A stretch of DNA of 64,000 nucleotides from Rhynchonema sp. JSB1_4 (GCA_030248065.1 JASAMV010002293.1:1-64000), one strand, 5' to 3'. Shown: positions 31,870 through 43,540, numbered from the stretch's first letter. A program made the numbers and translations. Notes: generated by a model from the letters alone, not told the origin.

Positions 31870-32775
31870 GTCCGGTCTGAGTTGAACGACGAGCGGACAA
31901 ATATTAGCCATCAATTATGGACAAGATCTAATAGCACCTGTGCTGATTTCGCCCCACACAATCACTGGCAGCATCGCTGTGAGCCAAATGGATAGTCCAG
32001 GATTTCGCATTTTTTGTTGATTGTTTTTATTTCTAAAATTAATATTACTGTAGCTGATAAACCAGATTTAGCAAAAATTTCATCAAAAAATAATGCAAAA
32101 AACAACGAATATTTCAAAATAAATAAAATGGCATAAAACTGCAGCAATAATGTACAAGTTTATCAACGCGCACGACGTGAGAGCGAAACAAAACATGAGA
32201 ATGCACTTGTGCGCGGTTATCACAGCGCACGGATCAGCCGCAGATGAAAATCTGCTCGATGCACACACGCGCAGCACATTGAATTCACGGCGTGTTAGTG
32301 CCCCGCGTAGAAAATCAAATCTCGGTAGGAACCTTCGAAGGTGTTTTTAAACGCACCGCACCAGAATTTTTCGAACTGTCCCTGCCGCAAATGACACTGC
32401 GAAGAACAACACGTCAGCGTATTTTGATCCGACCGTCAGATAAATGTGTACACCACACGCAAGATGTTGCTATGCACACGTTGCGCGCAACGGAGTTTTT
32501 TCGAAAATGCATGCGCAGGCAGACCAGGGCCACATGTGCACAAATCCCAACAACAGATGTGTAAAATTCATGCACCTCAATGCTCCGAGTGTGTTCAGAC
32601 GTTTGCACTTTCCAATAATAAATGCTAAATGCACATGGCCTTCAATCCGGGTATGTGGAAACATGCATGTTGCCTTGTATGTATGTACGTGTACGTTGGG
32701 AAAATGCTTTTCGAAGTTTGTCATTACGAGCTTACATTCGATGTCAACCAAAATCCCTTTGTTTTTGTTTCGCAC
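31870..32775. other. Intergenic sequence between divergent ZP and PAN/sushi genes
   Basis: No exon, TIR pair or tandem repeat is convincing here. Open frames on both strands around 32.4-32.8 kb lack recognisable domains. The region probably contains promoters of the two divergent genes, but none can be pinpointed. Confidence 0.4.
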
Positions 32776-32846
32776 ATTGCGTCGGTTCGTGTCAGTGGTC
32801 CAACACTACGCTCGCGTTGCATGTAAGCTTACTATGTTGACGGTTG
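32776..32846. repeat. Short dispersed repeat (copy near 47.4 kb)
   Basis: CGGTTCGTGTCAGTGG, then CCAAC(A/G)CTACG, then TACTATGTTGAC occur here and at 47398-47472 in the same order, with small indels. No termini are defined. Confidence 0.5.
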
Positions 32847-32849
32847 ATG

Positions 32850-33262
32850 GAAGACTGATTACTATTGTAATCAATCAGTGCACCCTGCAGAGGCTCTGGG
32901 GGAAGACTGATTATGGATTTGAAAATAAAACGGATTAAACGGAATCCGCATAATCAGCCTTCCCCTGGGCTGTTTCCCGGGAAGACTGATTACAAGTACT
33001 ATGCATGCCACGTATGTATTCAGCCTAAGCCCAAGCCTAGGTTTAAGTCTGAGTAGAGGCCCAAGCCAAAATATGTGCTCAAACGTGAGCCGAAACCTGA
33101 GCTCAAGCATAAGCCCAAGCCTTGGTTCAGGGCTAAGTTACAGCTGGATTCCGTTTAATCCGTTTTATTTTCCAGTCCATGATCAGTCTTCCTCCAGCAC
33201 GCAAAAATCCGTTTAATCCGGAAAATCCGTTTGATCCGTTTTATTTATAATCAGTCTTCCCG
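32850..33262. repeat. Inverted repeat with GGAAGACTGATTA termini
   Basis: GGAAGACTGATTAT and its complement ATAATCAGTCTTCC recur several times as opposed ends. Inner segments AAAACGGATTAAACGGAATCC and the complement also face each other. The centre (33018-33135) holds degenerate AAGCCTAAGCCC units like the TTAGGC-type tracts elsewhere. Confidence 0.55.
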
Positions 33263-33517
33263 GCACGGCGAGGGTTGTTGTGTGAGAATCAGTGAGATGG
33301 AGGGCTGGAAACGTTGGGCAAACCGGTCGAACCAATCAGAAACACAAAAACAGACAATGAGATACTGTGGTGGGTGGCGGGGGGAAGCGTTGCCCAAGTT
33401 AGTCAAAACTGAACGAAACCGCCAGCCCGATTTTGTTGTTCATTCTGCTTTTCTTCGCGCATCAACTTTCCACCGATTTGGACCAAACACCGAAACTGGT
33501 GCAGAAAAACTGACATC

Positions 33518-36500
33518 ATGACACCGACGACGACCATCATCCCTGCAGTGCTGCTCTGTTTTACATCAAGAATCAACAGCAATCTCAACCAAACCAATCT
33601 GGACACCCACTTCAAATTAAGCGATGATTTCGGTTAGTCCGTTGCAGCGTTTCCCTTTTTTTCAACTAACGCATACCACAACACCTCATTTATTCAGATC
33701 CAAAAGAACCAACAATTCAAGCGGCCTTCAGTTTCAAGATGCCATGCAGCCAGGCTCAACAATGGAACTTTCACCGATATTCAACAAACAAAGAAAGATG
33801 TCTGCACCGATGCAAAGAGTTGAACGATTGTTGCGGTGTTGCCTGGACGGCTGGAGAGCCGCCGATCTGTGTCCACTACTACTACAAAATCGACACATTC
33901 GATCTCGACTATCAACCAAGCTTCCCTGACACAGGCTGTGAGCTCTACATGAAAAGAATACAGTGTAGTAAAGGTGGACTGATTGGCATATTACCTGTAC
34001 TGGATTAGCTCGGATTGAGGTCATCTGAGTGACTGCTGGGCACGAGCTTGTCCAGTTCCAACAAGTTGAAGATTTATAATACCAATTGGCCTTGTTGATT
34101 GTCATTGAGTGATTGATCTCACAGGTTATTTCTGGATCGATACCAATCAAACCGAGCTGCTGCCGCGAAGACACCACCAGTGCAGCGACATAAAGCCAAA
34201 CTTTTCCGAAAAGGCCGACGGGATGTGCGATAAACGTTAGATTACGTCTTGTACATTTTTAGACACCAATTCACCCACCCGCAAAAGCATCTTTGAGAAC
34301 CAGCAGTATCAAACTTTGGCATTGTGCTAACCTGTCTTGAAATATAGGGCCTGTCTTGAATTTCCTAGCTTGTTTACTGATGAACCTTGCGGTTGCGATT
34401 GTGTTTCGACCAGCATATAAGTTGTTTCGAATCGCAATATCACTCTCTAATACAAACAAGTCACGTAGCCGAAGGCATGATCAGTGCTTAATTAACAACC
34501 TTCTTATATCACAGTGATCATAACGAAACAATTTAACAAAACCCTTTTTTAATTTCTAGTCTGCCCCCGTCCCCCAGTGAAGGATTCAATGGCGCAATAC
34601 ACCAAATCACCACATCAAACTGGCAACAGTCAAAGATTGGATATTGCCGTGGTCCAGTGCAAATCCGGATATCGGTATAATCTGCTTAGTGATGTTCCAC
34701 TTGAACTTGAATTCGGAACGCTATCAAATTTGGTGATCTGCTTCTTCCAGTTCTGGTCATATGTTGCCATTTTCAATGAGAGAAATGTAGGTAAAGATTT
34801 GATAGGAAACGCAGGCTTCTGATAGCTTTTACGCGGGTCCCTATGGTCTTAAAACTATTGGCAAATCCCGAACACAAAAAGTCCAGGCACCAAGCACGAA
34901 GTGGACCAATCGCACCATATGGATAGCGCACAATGGTAATCAGTGATGTTTCACAGGTCCTATACTAATAAAACGAAACCTTTCAGATGGTCCGACCCTA
35001 ACGACACGTCATCAGCCCACAAGTTGAGATGTGAACTCGGTGGTGTTTGGGTGACGGCTAATGTCAGTGAGCACTATCTAACCTATGAAGACGTGAAAGT
35101 ACAGCTCGCTTGTAAGTTTGTAGACGTCATGACGTGAAACTAGGCTGTCGGATAAGTAATTTTAAGTTCTGAATTTGCTCCAGGTATTGTACAGTAAACC
35201 TAAAGCCATAGCTGATTTCGGGCACAGTGTGGAAGTTGTTCCAAAAAATGTCCGTTGGTCAAAGACACAACATTCTAAAAGTTCTCGTATGATTCAAAAA
35301 TCGTTCATGATCAAAATGGATCATGATCCGGGCTGATCCAATCACCACGCTTGATACCACAGCTTTTAACACGAATTCCAAAATTGAATTTCCAAAAATA
35401 GACCTTTTTTTAAAATACCCCACACCGCAGGTCAGCATGTACCTGAACCGAACGAGAAGACCGAAAGTGGCCGAGCCAACCAGCCCAATGAAAATGCCGA
35501 AACCGACCCTGACCAATCGATAGTGCTACCGATCATACTGATTTCGTTGGTGACCCTGCTCACAGTGGCCGTGCTTTCCGTTGGCGTCACTGCGTGCCTG
35601 TGGCGTGCGAAGGCTAAAAAGTCAGTTTTTCAATTACGTTATAATGCGTGGACTTCAGTCAGACTCACGTGGCTATATGGTGCACTGACGATGACCTGGT
35701 GCACCGCTCGTCTGCGAAAACGCGTCGAAACTCGCAACCAAACTGCACAGTTCACATTTTCTCTGTTGCAAAAAATACTATTCAGTGATTGATGAGCACA
35801 TTCGTGCCATGCGCGTTGTACCTTTGACAGACGAACAGCACCAATTTCTAATATATGTATTTTTCTATCATTTCCCCGTGCATACGCCTTCACAGATTAA
35901 AAATGTCTAATAGTTTACCGTCCGTAAGTGACACGATCACGACTTTTGATCTTTCCAAAAAACCAGAAGAAAGGGTCTCAGCGGCAAATTGCCCAAAAAG
36001 CAAAGCCACTGTAGAACTATAGCAGAGGGTTTCTGCATTATTTTAACAACAAATCATATTTTCAGCAAGAAATCACCGACCAAAGACAGAATGAGTCCAG
36101 CAGCTGGTCAGCAACGCCCCAACACTGACGATGACATTCCAACCATTCCAACCTACCAACTGGCTTCATTGAACTACCTCAATTCCCTATCGAGTCGATA
36201 CGGTGAAAAATCCGAAGAAGAAGATGCGCAACATCCAAACAAGCCGAAATTACCGTACGTTTAGTGGAATTTTCATTTTTTTACACATTCATTAGCAAAA
36301 AATGTTTGTGATATCAAACAATAATACGAAATAAAAAGTGGGACTACCAACTTCGCAGGACGGAATACGAGATCGTGCCAACTACCGCCTCGACAACTTG
36401 GAACAGACAAACAAAACCGAACATGACTGAGAAATCCGAAGGCATTACGCTAAGTGGCGGTAGTCTGATGACAGAACAAGAAAAATTGAGTGAAAACAGC

Positions 36501-36527
36501 GATACGTGCAAATTTCAATTTGTGTGA
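33518..36527 (+). CDS. Type I membrane protein with PAN/apple-like and sushi-like domains
   Basis: Exons are 33518-33632, 33698-33973, 34125-34235, 34560-about 34742, 34987-35111, 35431-35620, 36066-36254 and 36359-36527. The start ATG precedes a signal peptide (TTTIIPAVLLCFTS). Exon 2 has paired Cys (KERCLHRCKELNDCCGVAW, then CVHYY and CELYMKRIQC), the spacing of a PAN/apple domain. Exons 4-5 give CPRPPV, QCKSGYRYN, LRCELGGVW and VQLAC, the Cys/Trp order of a sushi (CCP) domain. Exon 6 encodes an acidic linker and a membrane span (VLPIILISLVTLLTVAVLSV) followed by WRAKAKK. The last two exons encode a cytoplasmic tail rich in Glu, Asn, Pro and Thr with two Tyr motifs. Phases close at all junctions except exon 4 to 5. 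The ligand and role are unknown. Adhesion or surface recognition is an inference. Confidence 0.68.
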
Positions 36528-37440
36528 TCGAAACGACAAAATATGATCGACTCACTGATTCAAAAATTCCAACCAAATGGGAACTATTTTAGCCAAAGAA
36601 CACTGATTACAATTCGACCACCCATTATGCCAGCACTGCTTTACTGGTCCACGAATAAAGTTACACTGATTGCATGGGATTTGGATGGATCTCACGGTGT
36701 GGGTATACCTATTTTGCTCCATAATTTCCAGCTTTTATCAGCCCTCCAATAATTTCCCATTGTAATTTGACCACTATTCATTTGCACAGCATTTTGTACA
36801 GATTTTTATTAAATCTATAGATTACTAATCAGGAACGACAAAAATGATCACAAGTTCCAAATAGTTATGATTGGTACAGCACAATACAACACCGTTGGAC
36901 GAAAATAATTTGTGGTTGTGTTTGGCGTCACAAGTAAACAGGAATCACAGCGTTCTTCTGTCTGCAGATATCTACGAAACGTTGTCTGTAGCTTTCACTG
37001 TCAATAGTTTCCATTTATTATAGTCTCTGCGACACACAACTGTTTGCGCCGACATTGCGATGTTGATGTGCAAACTGCGTCACGACACCCGCCCTTGTTT
37101 GACTGACGATCGTGTTTGAAGCGCGTCCACACACTTTCGGTCGCTGTTGACGATGTTCAATCTCTGCTGCGTGCTTGTGTCTGTGTTGTTTGAGTTTGTT
37201 GTTGGTTAGTGTCCAGTCACTGAATCCATTCTGTGTTCATAAATAGTTCATTGATATAAATTCGTTTATATCTGCTGCATATACAGTAATTCATATATGA
37301 ACGCACCAACCTACGGAAAATGCGTATGAACACGTCGTTGACGAATTGACGGTGGGATTCGCCGAAGTAAACGTAGTAAACGAGTAGTAAACCGTAGTAA
37401 ACGAGCATCGATGCTGCTGAGTTGAGCAACTGTGAAACAG
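36528..37440. other. Intergenic, no recognisable feature
   Basis: This AT-rich stretch follows the stop codon of the PAN/sushi gene. I see no paired termini, tandem repeat or exon. A minus-strand 3' exon of the GPCR gene could lie here, but none is convincing. Confidence 0.4.
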
Positions 37441-37449
37441 AGTCTGTAC

Positions 37450-37735
37450 TGACGACATAACATAAACATTAGCATGAACAATACCAGCAACTTAAACAGA
37501 ACATAAGCAGTATCAAGACCACAAACTTGAACATAAACCATATAAACAACATCAACAAAAAATTTACACAAATATAAACATAAATGACATCATCAACATA
37601 AACATAAACATGAACATGAGTGACATAAACGTAAACATGAACAACATCAACAACATAGACCATAAACAACACAACAAGGTGAATATGAACATAAACAATT
37701 ACATAGCCACAAACATAAACACAACAACAACGTCC
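37450..37735. repeat. AAC/ATAAACATGAAC low-complexity tract
   Basis: Irregular repeats of ATAAACAT, GAACAT and AACAAC fill about 290 bp directly 3' of a GPCR exon on the minus strand. The tract has no open frame of interest on the minus strand beyond valine-rich nonsense. Confidence 0.6.
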
Positions 37736-38486
37736 ACGCTAACGACTGTGAGATTGCCGAGTACCATGAACAGTTGCATGTTGCTGGTGACAGGCACTCT
37801 GGTCATTCGGACGTAGATGCCGACAAAGTTGTTCACAATGGGCAGCGTGTGACAGATAAGGAATAGCGCCACATTGGCCAGCAACGTGATCGTCAAATTG
37901 CGTTCGGCAGTTGAGGCCTGAATGACGCCACAAAATTGGTGATAAAATTGGATTTGCGTTGGTTTCTTTAAATTAAAGACGTTTTTTGTATTACTTAATG
38001 TAGGTTGCGATTTTCCTCAACCATATACAGTAGAGTATTTCCCGCGTAGGCCAGCGTCAGTCTGTGAACAACTTTTGCCTGCAATCAGTTCACCATAACT
38101 ATAGTCGCTCACCAAGCTCGAATCTGAGATTAACACGTAAACAGGGGCCGAAAAATGTAGAAGCAACGAAAAATATACATATCAATATTAGTATTGGATA
38201 CCTGCCAAGAGCGACTAAATCGTTGCAGCTCATCGGTGGTCGTGCTGATGTTGCGCAATGTGCTCAATCGTTGACGTCGACGTTTGTGCCATTGTTCGGT
38301 CATCGCTTGTGTGTGACGCGATGGACGTCGATGGCGTCCTGCTTTTGCCACTATTTGGACTTGAGTTTCGTGCCGTGGTTTGTCTTCAGCAACGAAGAAT
38401 TGCGTGGGAGGATGCAGCACTGGAAATAAGTGCGTGTGCAGCGGGCCAGGGCCATACAGATGGGATTGTGGTCGACGATTCGACAA
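37733..38486 (-). CDS. G-protein-coupled receptor fragment
   Basis: A minus-strand exon opening after GGCGTCATTCAG at about 37925 encodes AERNLTITLLANVALFLICH, then TLPIVNNF and a second hydrophobic helix QLFMVLGNLTVVS. This resembles helix 6 and helix 7 of a rhodopsin-type peptide receptor. An upstream minus-strand open segment (about 38190-38486) ends in EQWHKRRRQRLSTLRNIS, a basic stretch that would suit the third intracellular loop. Helices 1-5 are not found in the window. Downstream exons after 37733 are unclear because of the low-complexity tract. The ligand cannot be inferred. Confidence 0.45.
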
Positions 38487-38804
38487 GGGAATATTTACTA
38501 CGTATGCACGTTACGTGCGATGCCGATGACTGATCATTGTGTTACCAGAAAAAAAAGTAATGTGAAGAAAACGATACTTTAAAAACGCGCAGTCATTCCG
38601 CCGACCCCTGTGGCCAAACCCGGAAGGGAAAACGATGCGCACTGAGAAACATTTCGCTTTTTGGCGGTACATCTGTGATAGTGGTCCGTTGACCTGTGCT
38701 GCAGCCCGTGCAGTCAGTGTGTGTTACGCTGAGAGTGGCTGTGTGTGTATAGGCAGTGTGCGCGTTACACGTTATGGAGTCAGTGAGCATACCTTGTTCG
38801 TACA

Positions 38805-38977
38805 GTCATTTGGTGCCGCATGGGTATGTGTGATCCTCCAAGCCACACCAAACATTATGGACACGGCAGGGGTTGAACCTGCGTCTTCCGGCTCCGGCTG
38901 TTCTCTCCAGCTGAACTACGCGTCCGTCTGACAGGCGGGCTTGAAGGATCTCACATACCTATGCAGCACCAAATGAC
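38805..38977. mobile_element. Inverted-repeat element enclosing a tRNA-like sequence
   Basis: Left and right arms of about 38 bp (TCATTTGGTGCCGCATGGG... and its near complement ...CTATGCAGCACCAAATGA) match at most positions and enclose a tRNA-like sequence. No clear target duplication is visible. It could be a MITE that captured a tRNA gene, or an inverted tRNA-flanking repeat. Confidence 0.55.
38859..38925 (-). tRNA. tRNA-like sequence lacking a full anticodon arm
   Basis: On the minus strand a 7-bp acceptor stem (GGACGCG with CGTGTCC, one wobble) and a 4-bp D stem (GTTC/GAAC) form. A perfect T arm also forms (GCAGG, loop TTCAACC, CCTGC). Internal promoter boxes A and B are therefore intact. 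Only 17 bases lie between the D and T stems, where 22 or more are expected, so no normal 5-7-5 anticodon arm forms and no anticodon can be assigned. It is a tRNA pseudogene or tRNA-derived element rather than a working tRNA. Confidence 0.5.
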
Positions 38978-39681
38978 CATCACGGCATCGTCAGTGCGAT
39001 ATTGCACCAGATAACCACATGAGCTCGGAAAGATAGATCGTGCCCAATTATAAACAAACACTGGATAAAAACAATTTTTGAAGAATCACACACGCACTAG
39101 CTAAAGCTGACTTAGGATTTGGCACCCTTGGCCAAAAGCTGGTGCCACGGAGGTACTGTATTTATTGTGAGCGTGTTTCACGATTCCAGTGATGGTCCGC
39201 CAAAATCTCCAGTCTCTCGGGATGAATGTTTCGTTAATCTGTCACCTCCGAAATCGGGCTCATGTTGGCGTAGTGTTACTTTATGTTACAGTATTTGCGT
39301 CTTGTGTGAGCAGCGCGAGGTGTACACATATGGATACTGTATATGTTTGGAGATGTGTGTTTGTTTGTATATGGACACGTGCCACCATGTTTTTGGAATT
39401 CTATTCAAATGCTTCAGGACAATTTTCTACTGTAATGCAATAATCACTCAGCGTAACAACGCATATCACCTACAACACCAAGCGTTCAAAATATGCATTC
39501 AGAAATGACTGTGACCAGCTGGTTCATACAGTTCATTGACCTTCAAAATACAAATCACCCGTTCGAAAACAAAAACCCTCATGAATCACTTATGTATAGG
39601 TACCGTACAGTTTCACTAGTGCAAAAGAATCAACTACTATCATGAACAAATTACAAATTGCATATGCCCAAAAAGCACAAT

Positions 39682-40625
39682 TCAGTCTGTCAAACGCTCA
39701 AGAAACAGTGCAAACACGGATTCTTCGACGTCAGCATCGGTTTTGATCAACTTTTGTTTCTGTTTGATCGCGTCTTCGCATCTCACATACCACGGGCTGT
39801 TGGTGTCTTGTTGCCGATAGACCCAGTAGTGCCCGGACGCCAGGCTTGAACCTCTGTGAGCGCAGATCGCTCGCACTGTCACTTTTGTGTCCCATCCTCT
39901 CAGTTTCATAATGGGTTCGAAATTTTTCCACAACGGTTTGACTTTTTCCTGTTTGTTGCAGTCGTAGATTCGTAGTTTTACAAACATAATACGCGGTTCG
40001 ATTGCAGGATGCAGGATTTCCGCACCGCACTGAACATGACATTGGCCGCATTCACATACCACACCCCGTTTGTTTGTCAGAAAAATGTTTCGGAAACACT
40101 TTTGAGTGCGATAGTCCGGTGCTGTCAGGTTGACTGGCCACTGCAGGCTTTGATATACCTCTGATGTGTGCCAGCTACAACCTGGGCGACGACACCTTCG
40201 TTCTGCAGAGAACTGCAAAAGACCGGAAATTACTAGCACATGTGGACTCTCTCTCATTTTTGCTTGCCTATAATTGCAATGACTAACCACGCCAACAAAC
40301 GGCTCAGACACAACATCGCCCAGAATTTCGAACAAGACCGTCATCACTTCCTCCATATCATTTTGCCCACCGTTTGCAAACTTCGTTGCTGAAATGATTC
40401 ACAAATTTTCGACAAGCAACGTCAAGGGCACGGGTAAAAAGGTTATACATTACATTACTTATTTATTTGATTCATACCGTCAGCTGGCGACGCCAAATCA
40501 ATTAGCTTCAACAGGCGGGACGCGTCCTCAACTTTGGCAGATCCATCCTTCTCAGATTCGTAAAGACGAGTCAGCTCTCGGGCAACGTTTTTAGCTGCCA
40601 CTGTTTCGTACTGAGCGGCGGCCGC
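39682..40625 (-). CDS. Ubiquitin-specific protease, C-terminal catalytic part
   Basis: Two minus-strand exons are supported by phase: 40488-40625 (after CATTTTCAG) and 39682-40388 (after GAATCATTTCAG). The join gives an Ala codon and then TKFANGGQNDMEEVMTVLFEIL. This corresponds to the GGQQDAxEFL block of USP (C19) peptidases. The second exon contains CRRPGC, CECGQCHVQC (a probable zinc-binding finger) and HRGSSLASGHYWVYRQ. The latter is the His box that supplies the catalytic histidine. The protein ends LERLTD at TGA 39682. The Cys box exon (GNTCY-like) is not seen. It should lie upstream on the minus strand between 40.7 and 43.5 kb or may be lost. Without it the gene would be inactive. The substrate is unknown. 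Confidence 0.6.
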
Positions 40626-40848
40626 CTGAAAATGAAACATTATTTAACAGCAAAGCTTTTCAGCACCTCCACATTTGTCTGTGATCTACACACCATTTAC
40701 TATTTACGTGAAAATGACAAAAAATAAAACAAGTATAATAGAGAAATAAGCTGACATTTCCTAAGAAGTTAAATATTTGCTCTCGCAAACAACCTGCAAA
40801 AATACAGCTTTCTCTATTCATGTTTTCGTTGTTTCATGTTTAATGTTT

Positions 40849-41190
40849 CAAGGCATGTTTGTTTGGACAAGAATACATGATGCTAATAGAAACTCTCTCC
40901 CACAGACACGGCAAGTCTTGTGTGACGTTGGAAGTGGTGCAACGATATTGTTACATTTACGAATCCCATGTTTAGAAACCCACTTCGGAATGCCTTGGTT
41001 ATCTCCAATTTTCAACGTTTTCAATCCGGCGAACAAGTTGCTTTCTAAGTGCAATCAATCGCCTGTGCTACAACAGCTCATCATGTGCACGTAGTACCTT
41101 AAAATCAGATGTCGCGTACGCGGTGCTTCGCGGCAGTCTGGTGTTTGACAGTGCTTGCTTTCCCGACTGGCCATTTTTTTGTATTGTATG
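40849..41190 (-). CDS. Possible small two-exon Cys-rich protein
   Basis: A minus-strand segment after a CTTTCAG site (about 41190) reads MASRESKHCQTPDCREAPR and reaches a possible AAG|GTACTA donor. A second segment reads FAGLKTLKIGDNQGIPKWVS and then CRVCGREFLL before a TGA near 40850. The Cys pairs could bind zinc. The phase between the two parts does not close with the sites I can see. It might be exons of the USP gene or a separate gene. I do not recognise it. Confidence 0.25.
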
Positions 41191-41239
41191 GCCTGAAAGA
41201 GGAATAGCGCAGTTGAACAAACGCCTGTGCGTAAAGCGC

Positions 41240-41400
41240 ACTTACAGTAGCTCGAACAGCCAGCTGAGTTTCGTAGCATTTCGTAGATCACTACGTTAGA
41301 CTTGTGTGTTGATTGATTAGCAGTCACGTGACCGCTGCAGCTAATACTGTACACGCATAATCAGCTTCACGGATCAGGCAACGCGTTTGAAAAGTTCGTA
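41240..41400. repeat. Dispersed repeat shared with 62.5-62.7 kb
   Basis: GCCAGCTGAGTTTCGTAGCATTTCG, ACGTTAGACTTGTGTGTTG and GGATCAGGCAACGCGTTTGAAAAG appear in this order here and at 62545-62665. The last motif occurs a third time near 41578. Confidence 0.55.
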
Positions 41401-41404
41401 TGTG

Positions 41405-41530
41405 GACACTTCTTGACGCACGGACAAGAATTCTTGTCTTTCCTGTCTTTCTTGTCTTTCTTGTCCGTATAGTCAAGAAGTGGTCATTACGCCCGGGCGT
41501 AACATACACTTCTTGACTACGCGGACAAGA
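41405..41530. repeat. CACTTCTTGAC/GTCAAGAAGTG inverted repeats, first cluster
   Basis: CACTTCTTGACGC and GTCAAGAAGTGG face each other around (TTGTCTTTC)n and ACGCCCGGGCGT palindromes. A related cluster lies at 42245-42400. The borders are uncertain. Confidence 0.5.
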
Positions 41531-41879
41531 AAGACAGAAATAATAATACACAGTCAAAAGGTGTGCGTTATGTGCTTGGCGGATCAGGCAACGCAGTGGA
41601 CATAAATTCTGCATTAGCTGTTGTTGGACTATACTCAAGGCGATATAACATAGGAACATCAAAATTTTGAGTGACAGTAGGTGACAAAAGTGATTAATTA
41701 GAAACCAAATCGTTCTGAAAAACTTCACATTGTGTCTTAAAATAGTATTCAAAATTCCACAAAAACGTTTTACAAAAGTTCTCTGAGGTTTAGTGTTCAG
41801 TGGGTGTTTTTATTTTACAAAATTCGATCACGCACCCTCTCGAGCACTGACTCGTGTGTTTGTGTTACATTGTGCATGA

Positions 41880-42115
41880 CTGGCAACACTGGTGTGGGGG
41901 GAGTGGGGGGAGCCCCCTAGGTACAGCAGGTAGGTAGGTGGAAGCTCCATCCTGGTACAGTAGGTAGGTCGCCGTCCCCCGGCAGGTACAGCAAGTTGCG
42001 ATTTTTGGCTCAAATCGGTATAAAATTGGTATTTTTCACTCCAAATGGGCGAAAAAATCGCGCGCTACGCGAGAAATTAGCGTTTTAGAGTACATTTTCA
42101 TCAATATTCAGACTT
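41880..42115. repeat. hAT-type repeat debris with GCGCGCTACGCG palindrome
   Basis: Repeated TACAGTAGGTAGGT and CCCCGGCAGGTACAGCAAG units are followed by AAAAATCGCGCGCTACGCGAG. These match fragments at 3540-3620 and 8270-8400. No paired termini were found. Confidence 0.5.
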
Positions 42116-42244
42116 AAAATTTTTTGCAGTTGCAGTAGTACAGTAGTTAAAAGCAGTACTTCGCAACCAAGTTGCACAAAACATCTCTCACACACAAGCA
42201 CTAAAGTGATTCATTAAGAAGAGCTAAGTGTTTAGATTAGAACT

Positions 42245-42400
42245 GTTATCTCTCATAGTCAAGAAATGGTCTTTACGCCCACCCGTAACGCACACTTCTT
42301 GACGCTAAAACATAATTTCTGTCTTTCTTGTCCGCGTAGTCAAGAAGTGGTTGTTACGCCCGGGCGTAGCATACAGTTCTTGACGCGCCAAGAAGTGTCT
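42245..42400. repeat. CACTTCTTGAC/GTCAAGAAGTG inverted repeats, second cluster
   Basis: GTCAAGAAATGGTCTTTACGCCC, ACACTTCTTGACGC and GTCAAGAAGTGGTTGTTACG mirror the cluster at 41405-41530. The intervening 42115-42245 and 42540-43230 hold no exon I can support. Confidence 0.5.
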
Positions 42401-43231
42401 AGCTACCGAAAAGTTTCTCCCAAAGGTATTGTCAGAGTATACGCACCGCAAGCTGGCGATCGCGTGATTCTTGAACCTTGCGCTCCTCTGGGAACAACGC
42501 ACCGCGCCCAATACTGTTGTACGACTGGAAAATAAATTGATGAGTTCATTATTGTCATTTCGGTTGTCCGCATCGTTATAAACCTGTCTGTCTTTGTCAT
42601 ACTCTCGCCTGTAGCGCTGCAGCGTATGCAGAGTCACGCACAACCTCATGCCTCGGAGTCGCTGTAGCACGAGACCAGTTCCCTAATGTTTTGCTTGAAC
42701 ACCGGAACTGCCTAAACACACAGAAAAGCTTTATTATCGTGTCATTACGGTTATACGGTAGCGTTAGGTACCTTAATCTCAAATTGAACCTGTATAATGA
42801 TCCTCCTTTTTTTCTGTACATGTTCAACGCCTTTCTACATGGCCCAGATGTCAACATGATAGTGTCGTCCTCTGAACAAGATCAAATATTTAACCGTTTT
42901 CGGGCCTAGCATATAATCATTTATTACTCACTGTAATCCACCGGCTGCTTGTCACACGTACAACGTTGTTGCGAGGCAAAGGATGTTTTTCGACTTGCCC
43001 CAGCGGCAAGTCTGCCTTTCACAGTAATGCGCCGTTTTCGATATAGCACTCGTTTTACACGACGTACGGTACGGAATGCACTGAAAGTTCATTCTTTAGC
43101 ACGTGTTTAGTTTAGTGTATGTAGATGTGTGGTTTGACACGGTGATAGTAGAACATGAGGGAGTCATCTTGTTCAGTGACAGAAAACGATCTTGCGAACA
43201 CGGTGATATCAATCTAAATCATATGCACGGA

Positions 43232-43470
43232 CACTAGCGGATCCAGGGGGGCCGCTGGGGCCTAGGCCCCATTTGGTCAAAGTTACCCCGAAAGGGGCCA
43301 CCATTTCGGAGAAAAGAAAAAAGGACTCCTAAATCGCAGCATTTCACTCTAATACACTTCAAAAGTCCAAAAATCGCGCGCTTCGCGCGTCGGGTACACC
43401 CATTTTCAATTAAATTTGGCTGTCGCGTGCATGAAAAGTGCCGAAGTTTTGCGCCCTTCGCGGTCATTGC
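43232..43470. repeat. hAT-like left end (CACTAGCGGATCCAGGGGGG)
   Basis: The sequence CACTAGCGGATCCAGGGGGG followed by CCGCTGGGGCCTAGGCCCC is a very common form of hAT terminus. The interior contains CGCGCGCTTCGCGCG. No right terminus or duplication was located. Confidence 0.45.
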
Positions 43471-43540
43471 CATATTTTGTATGATATTGTGTGTAAAAAC
43501 CGCGAAATTTTAAACAAGCATTAGATTAAAATCAGTTTTC

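Noticed and set aside
38858..38936. Functional tRNA gene
   Set aside because: The anticodon arm is about six bases too short, so no anticodon can be presented.
42305..42857. Possible USP Cys-box exon on the minus strand (peptide with GPCRKALNMYRK)
   Set aside because: The KALxMY end resembles the residues after a Cys box, but the Cys/Asn core itself is absent and the frame stops in likely exon positions.
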